From the NCBI GenBank assembly GCA_959604475.1, contig CAUHBX010000056.1, positions 1 to 6,496 of the forward strand: a DNA stretch of 6,496 bases. The letters are read 5' to 3'. Shown piece by piece: positions 5,781 to 6,496 of the stretch. The notes beneath the pieces were generated by a model. The model was not told the DNA's origin. It was given only the letters and a program-made list of their open reading frames with translations, and ran no database searches. This stretch comes from an uncultured Eubacteriales bacterium. Its GTDB lineage: Bacteria > Bacillota > Clostridia > Lachnospirales > Anaerotignaceae. Within the stretch, counting starts at the first letter, position 1, and each line of letters starts with the position of its first letter. The position numbers and the translations under genes were made by a program.

Positions 5781-5809
5781 ATTATAATTTTTTTGACAGA
5801 GGAACGCAA
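5781..5809 (-). promoter_or_regulatory. promoter of the DUF3343 gene
   Basis: On the minus strand, TATAAT (5786-5781) is a perfect -10. At 17 bases upstream is TTGCGT (5809-5804), a weak -35 matching only in TTG. It overlaps the yedF promoter on the other strand. Confidence 0.62.
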
Positions 5810-5821
5810 TAAGGATATACT
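5793..5821 (+). promoter_or_regulatory. strong promoter of yedF
   Basis: TTGACA (5793-5798) is perfect and TATACT (5816-5821) follows after exactly 17 bases, 11 of 12 to consensus. The start is expected near 5828, about 28 bases before the yedF ATG. Its -35 lies inside the spacer of the minus-strand promoter and vice versa. Confidence 0.88.
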
Positions 5822-5855
5822 TTAAAAAAATACTTTTAAGGGGAAGGGTGGTTTT

Positions 5856-6440
5856 ATGCCTAAGTTTATTGATGCCAGAGGGAAAGCCTGCCCAATGCCG
5901 GTGGTGCTGGCTAAAAGGGAAATTGACAGCGGGGAAATAAATATAACAGTTGCCGTTGATAATGAAATGGCTGTGGAAAACCTGAAAAGGCTTGCCTCGA
6001 ACAGTAAAATAGAAGTTCGCACAGAAACCGTTGAGGGTGGATTCAATGTGATATTTTCCAAGGGTGCTGAAACGGATATTATAAAAGAAATCTCTCCTAA
6101 AAAGGGGTATACAGTATTTTTCGGCAAGGATTACGTTGGCGAAGGGGATTATACCTTAGGACACAGCCTTGCTAAAATGATGCTTTATACGCTGTCGGAC
6201 AGCGATGATATACCAGAGAGCGTAATATTTATGAACAGCGGGGTTAAGCTGCCTACCAGCGATAAGCTGGATATAATAAAGAGTATAAGCACGCTAGAGA
6301 AAAAGGGTGCGGAGGTCCTTGTGTGCGGCACTTGCTTAAATTTTTACGGCATAGCAGGAGAGCTGAAGGCCGGAACAATCAGCAATATGTACGAAATACT
6401 TGAAAAAATGAAAAGCGCCGAGAAGGTTATAACAGTCTGA
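5856..6440 (+). CDS. yedF: sulfurtransferase-like selenium metabolism protein YedF
   Basis: A 194-residue cytoplasmic two-domain protein. Residues 1-70 are a TusA/SirA domain with the signature ARGKACPMPV, where Cys12 of the CPxP motif is the expected sulfur- or selenium-carrying residue. Residues ~85-194 are a DsrE-like domain with an FMNSGVKL segment and a C157-G-T-C160 pair followed by LNFYGI, plus TISNMYEI near the end. This architecture and length match the YedF family that co-occurs with selenium-dependent molybdenum hydroxylase and Sec genes; its exact reaction is not established to my knowledge. A purine-rich AAGGGTGG (5844-5851) precedes the ATG by four bases. It has its own strong promoter and terminator and diverges from the DUF3343 gene, which probably shares its pathway. 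No selD or selA is visible in the window, so their location elsewhere is an assumption. Confidence 0.94.
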   Translation: MPKFIDARGKACPMPVVLAKREIDSGEINITVAVDNEMAVENLKRLASNSKIEVRTETVEGGFNVIFSKGAETDIIKEISPKKGYTVFFGKDYVGEGDYTLGHSLAKMMLYTLSDSDDIPESVIFMNSGVKLPTSDKLDIIKSISTLEKKGAEVLVCGTCLNFYGIAGELKAGTISNMYEILEKMKSAEKVITV

Positions 6441-6449
6441 AAAATAACA

Positions 6450-6492
6450 TGTACGGTGAGGCAACCAAATGGTTTCCTCACCGTACACTTTT
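6450..6492 (+). terminator. yedF terminator
   Basis: A perfect 12-bp stem pairs TGTACGGTGAGG (6450-6461) with CCTCACCGTACA (6476-6487). After one C x T mismatch a further AACC/GGTT helix extends toward the loop. TTTT follows at 6489-6492. It begins ten bases after the stop codon and, without a long T tract, may be bidirectional. Confidence 0.85.
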
Positions 6493-6496
6493 ATAT

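Noticed and set aside
5822..6127. A 101-codon minus-strand open frame opposite yedF
   Set aside because: It is antisense to the TusA domain coding sequence and to the yedF leader, with no domain match that I recognise.
6438..6496. TGA stop of yedF followed by an open frame and a hairpin, resembling a selenocysteine codon with a SECIS element
   Set aside because: YedF already has its full family length at this stop, the hairpin has terminator form with a T run, and no homologous extension is recognisable in the downstream frame.

Overview
The window looks like a chromosomal segment of a low-GC, Gram-positive anaerobe of the Clostridia type. The evidence is a T-box leader in front of serS, strong AGGAGG-type ribosome binding sites, sigma-A-like promoters, an SPII lipoprotein of a Firmicutes family, tRNA genes without an encoded CCA end, and a yedF/DUF3343 selenium-associated pair. 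The genus cannot be fixed from this sequence alone.

Layout. Bases 1-188 hold the 3' end of a tRNA-Tyr gene, a complete initiator tRNA-fMet and a strong terminator. Bases 269-2050 encode a membrane-anchored glycerophosphodiester phosphodiesterase that is visibly more AT-rich than its neighbours. Bases 2213-2767 encode a small DUF4358-like lipoprotein. It converges on a ZIP-family metal transporter (2798-3577, minus strand), with a shared hairpin between the two stop codons. The 423-base gap at 3578-4000 is entirely regulatory. It holds a near-consensus minus-strand promoter for the ZIP gene overlapped by a Fur-family-like palindrome, a divergent extended -10 promoter, and a serine T-box riboswitch that ends in a terminator just before serS (4007-5296). 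After the serS terminator lies a 183-base noncoding stretch with a consensus plus-strand promoter and several hairpins but no credible ORF. The last part is a divergent pair: a DUF3343 putative Se/S carrier (5518-5763, minus) and yedF (5856-6440, plus). Their promoters interlock, and a perfect hairpin terminator closes the window.

How the parts work together. No long operon is present; nearly every gene has its own promoter and terminator. serS should be induced when uncharged tRNA-Ser accumulates. The ZIP transporter looks metal-regulated. YedF and DUF3343 probably belong to the same selenium/sulfur-handling function, but no selA, selB, selD or tRNA-Sec gene is visible here. No wholly new multi-gene system is evident. 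The most notable items are the candidate small RNA at 5391-5510, the interlocked divergent promoters, the alternative hairpin downstream of the T-box terminator, the Fur-like operator, and an unusual SerRS motif 3.
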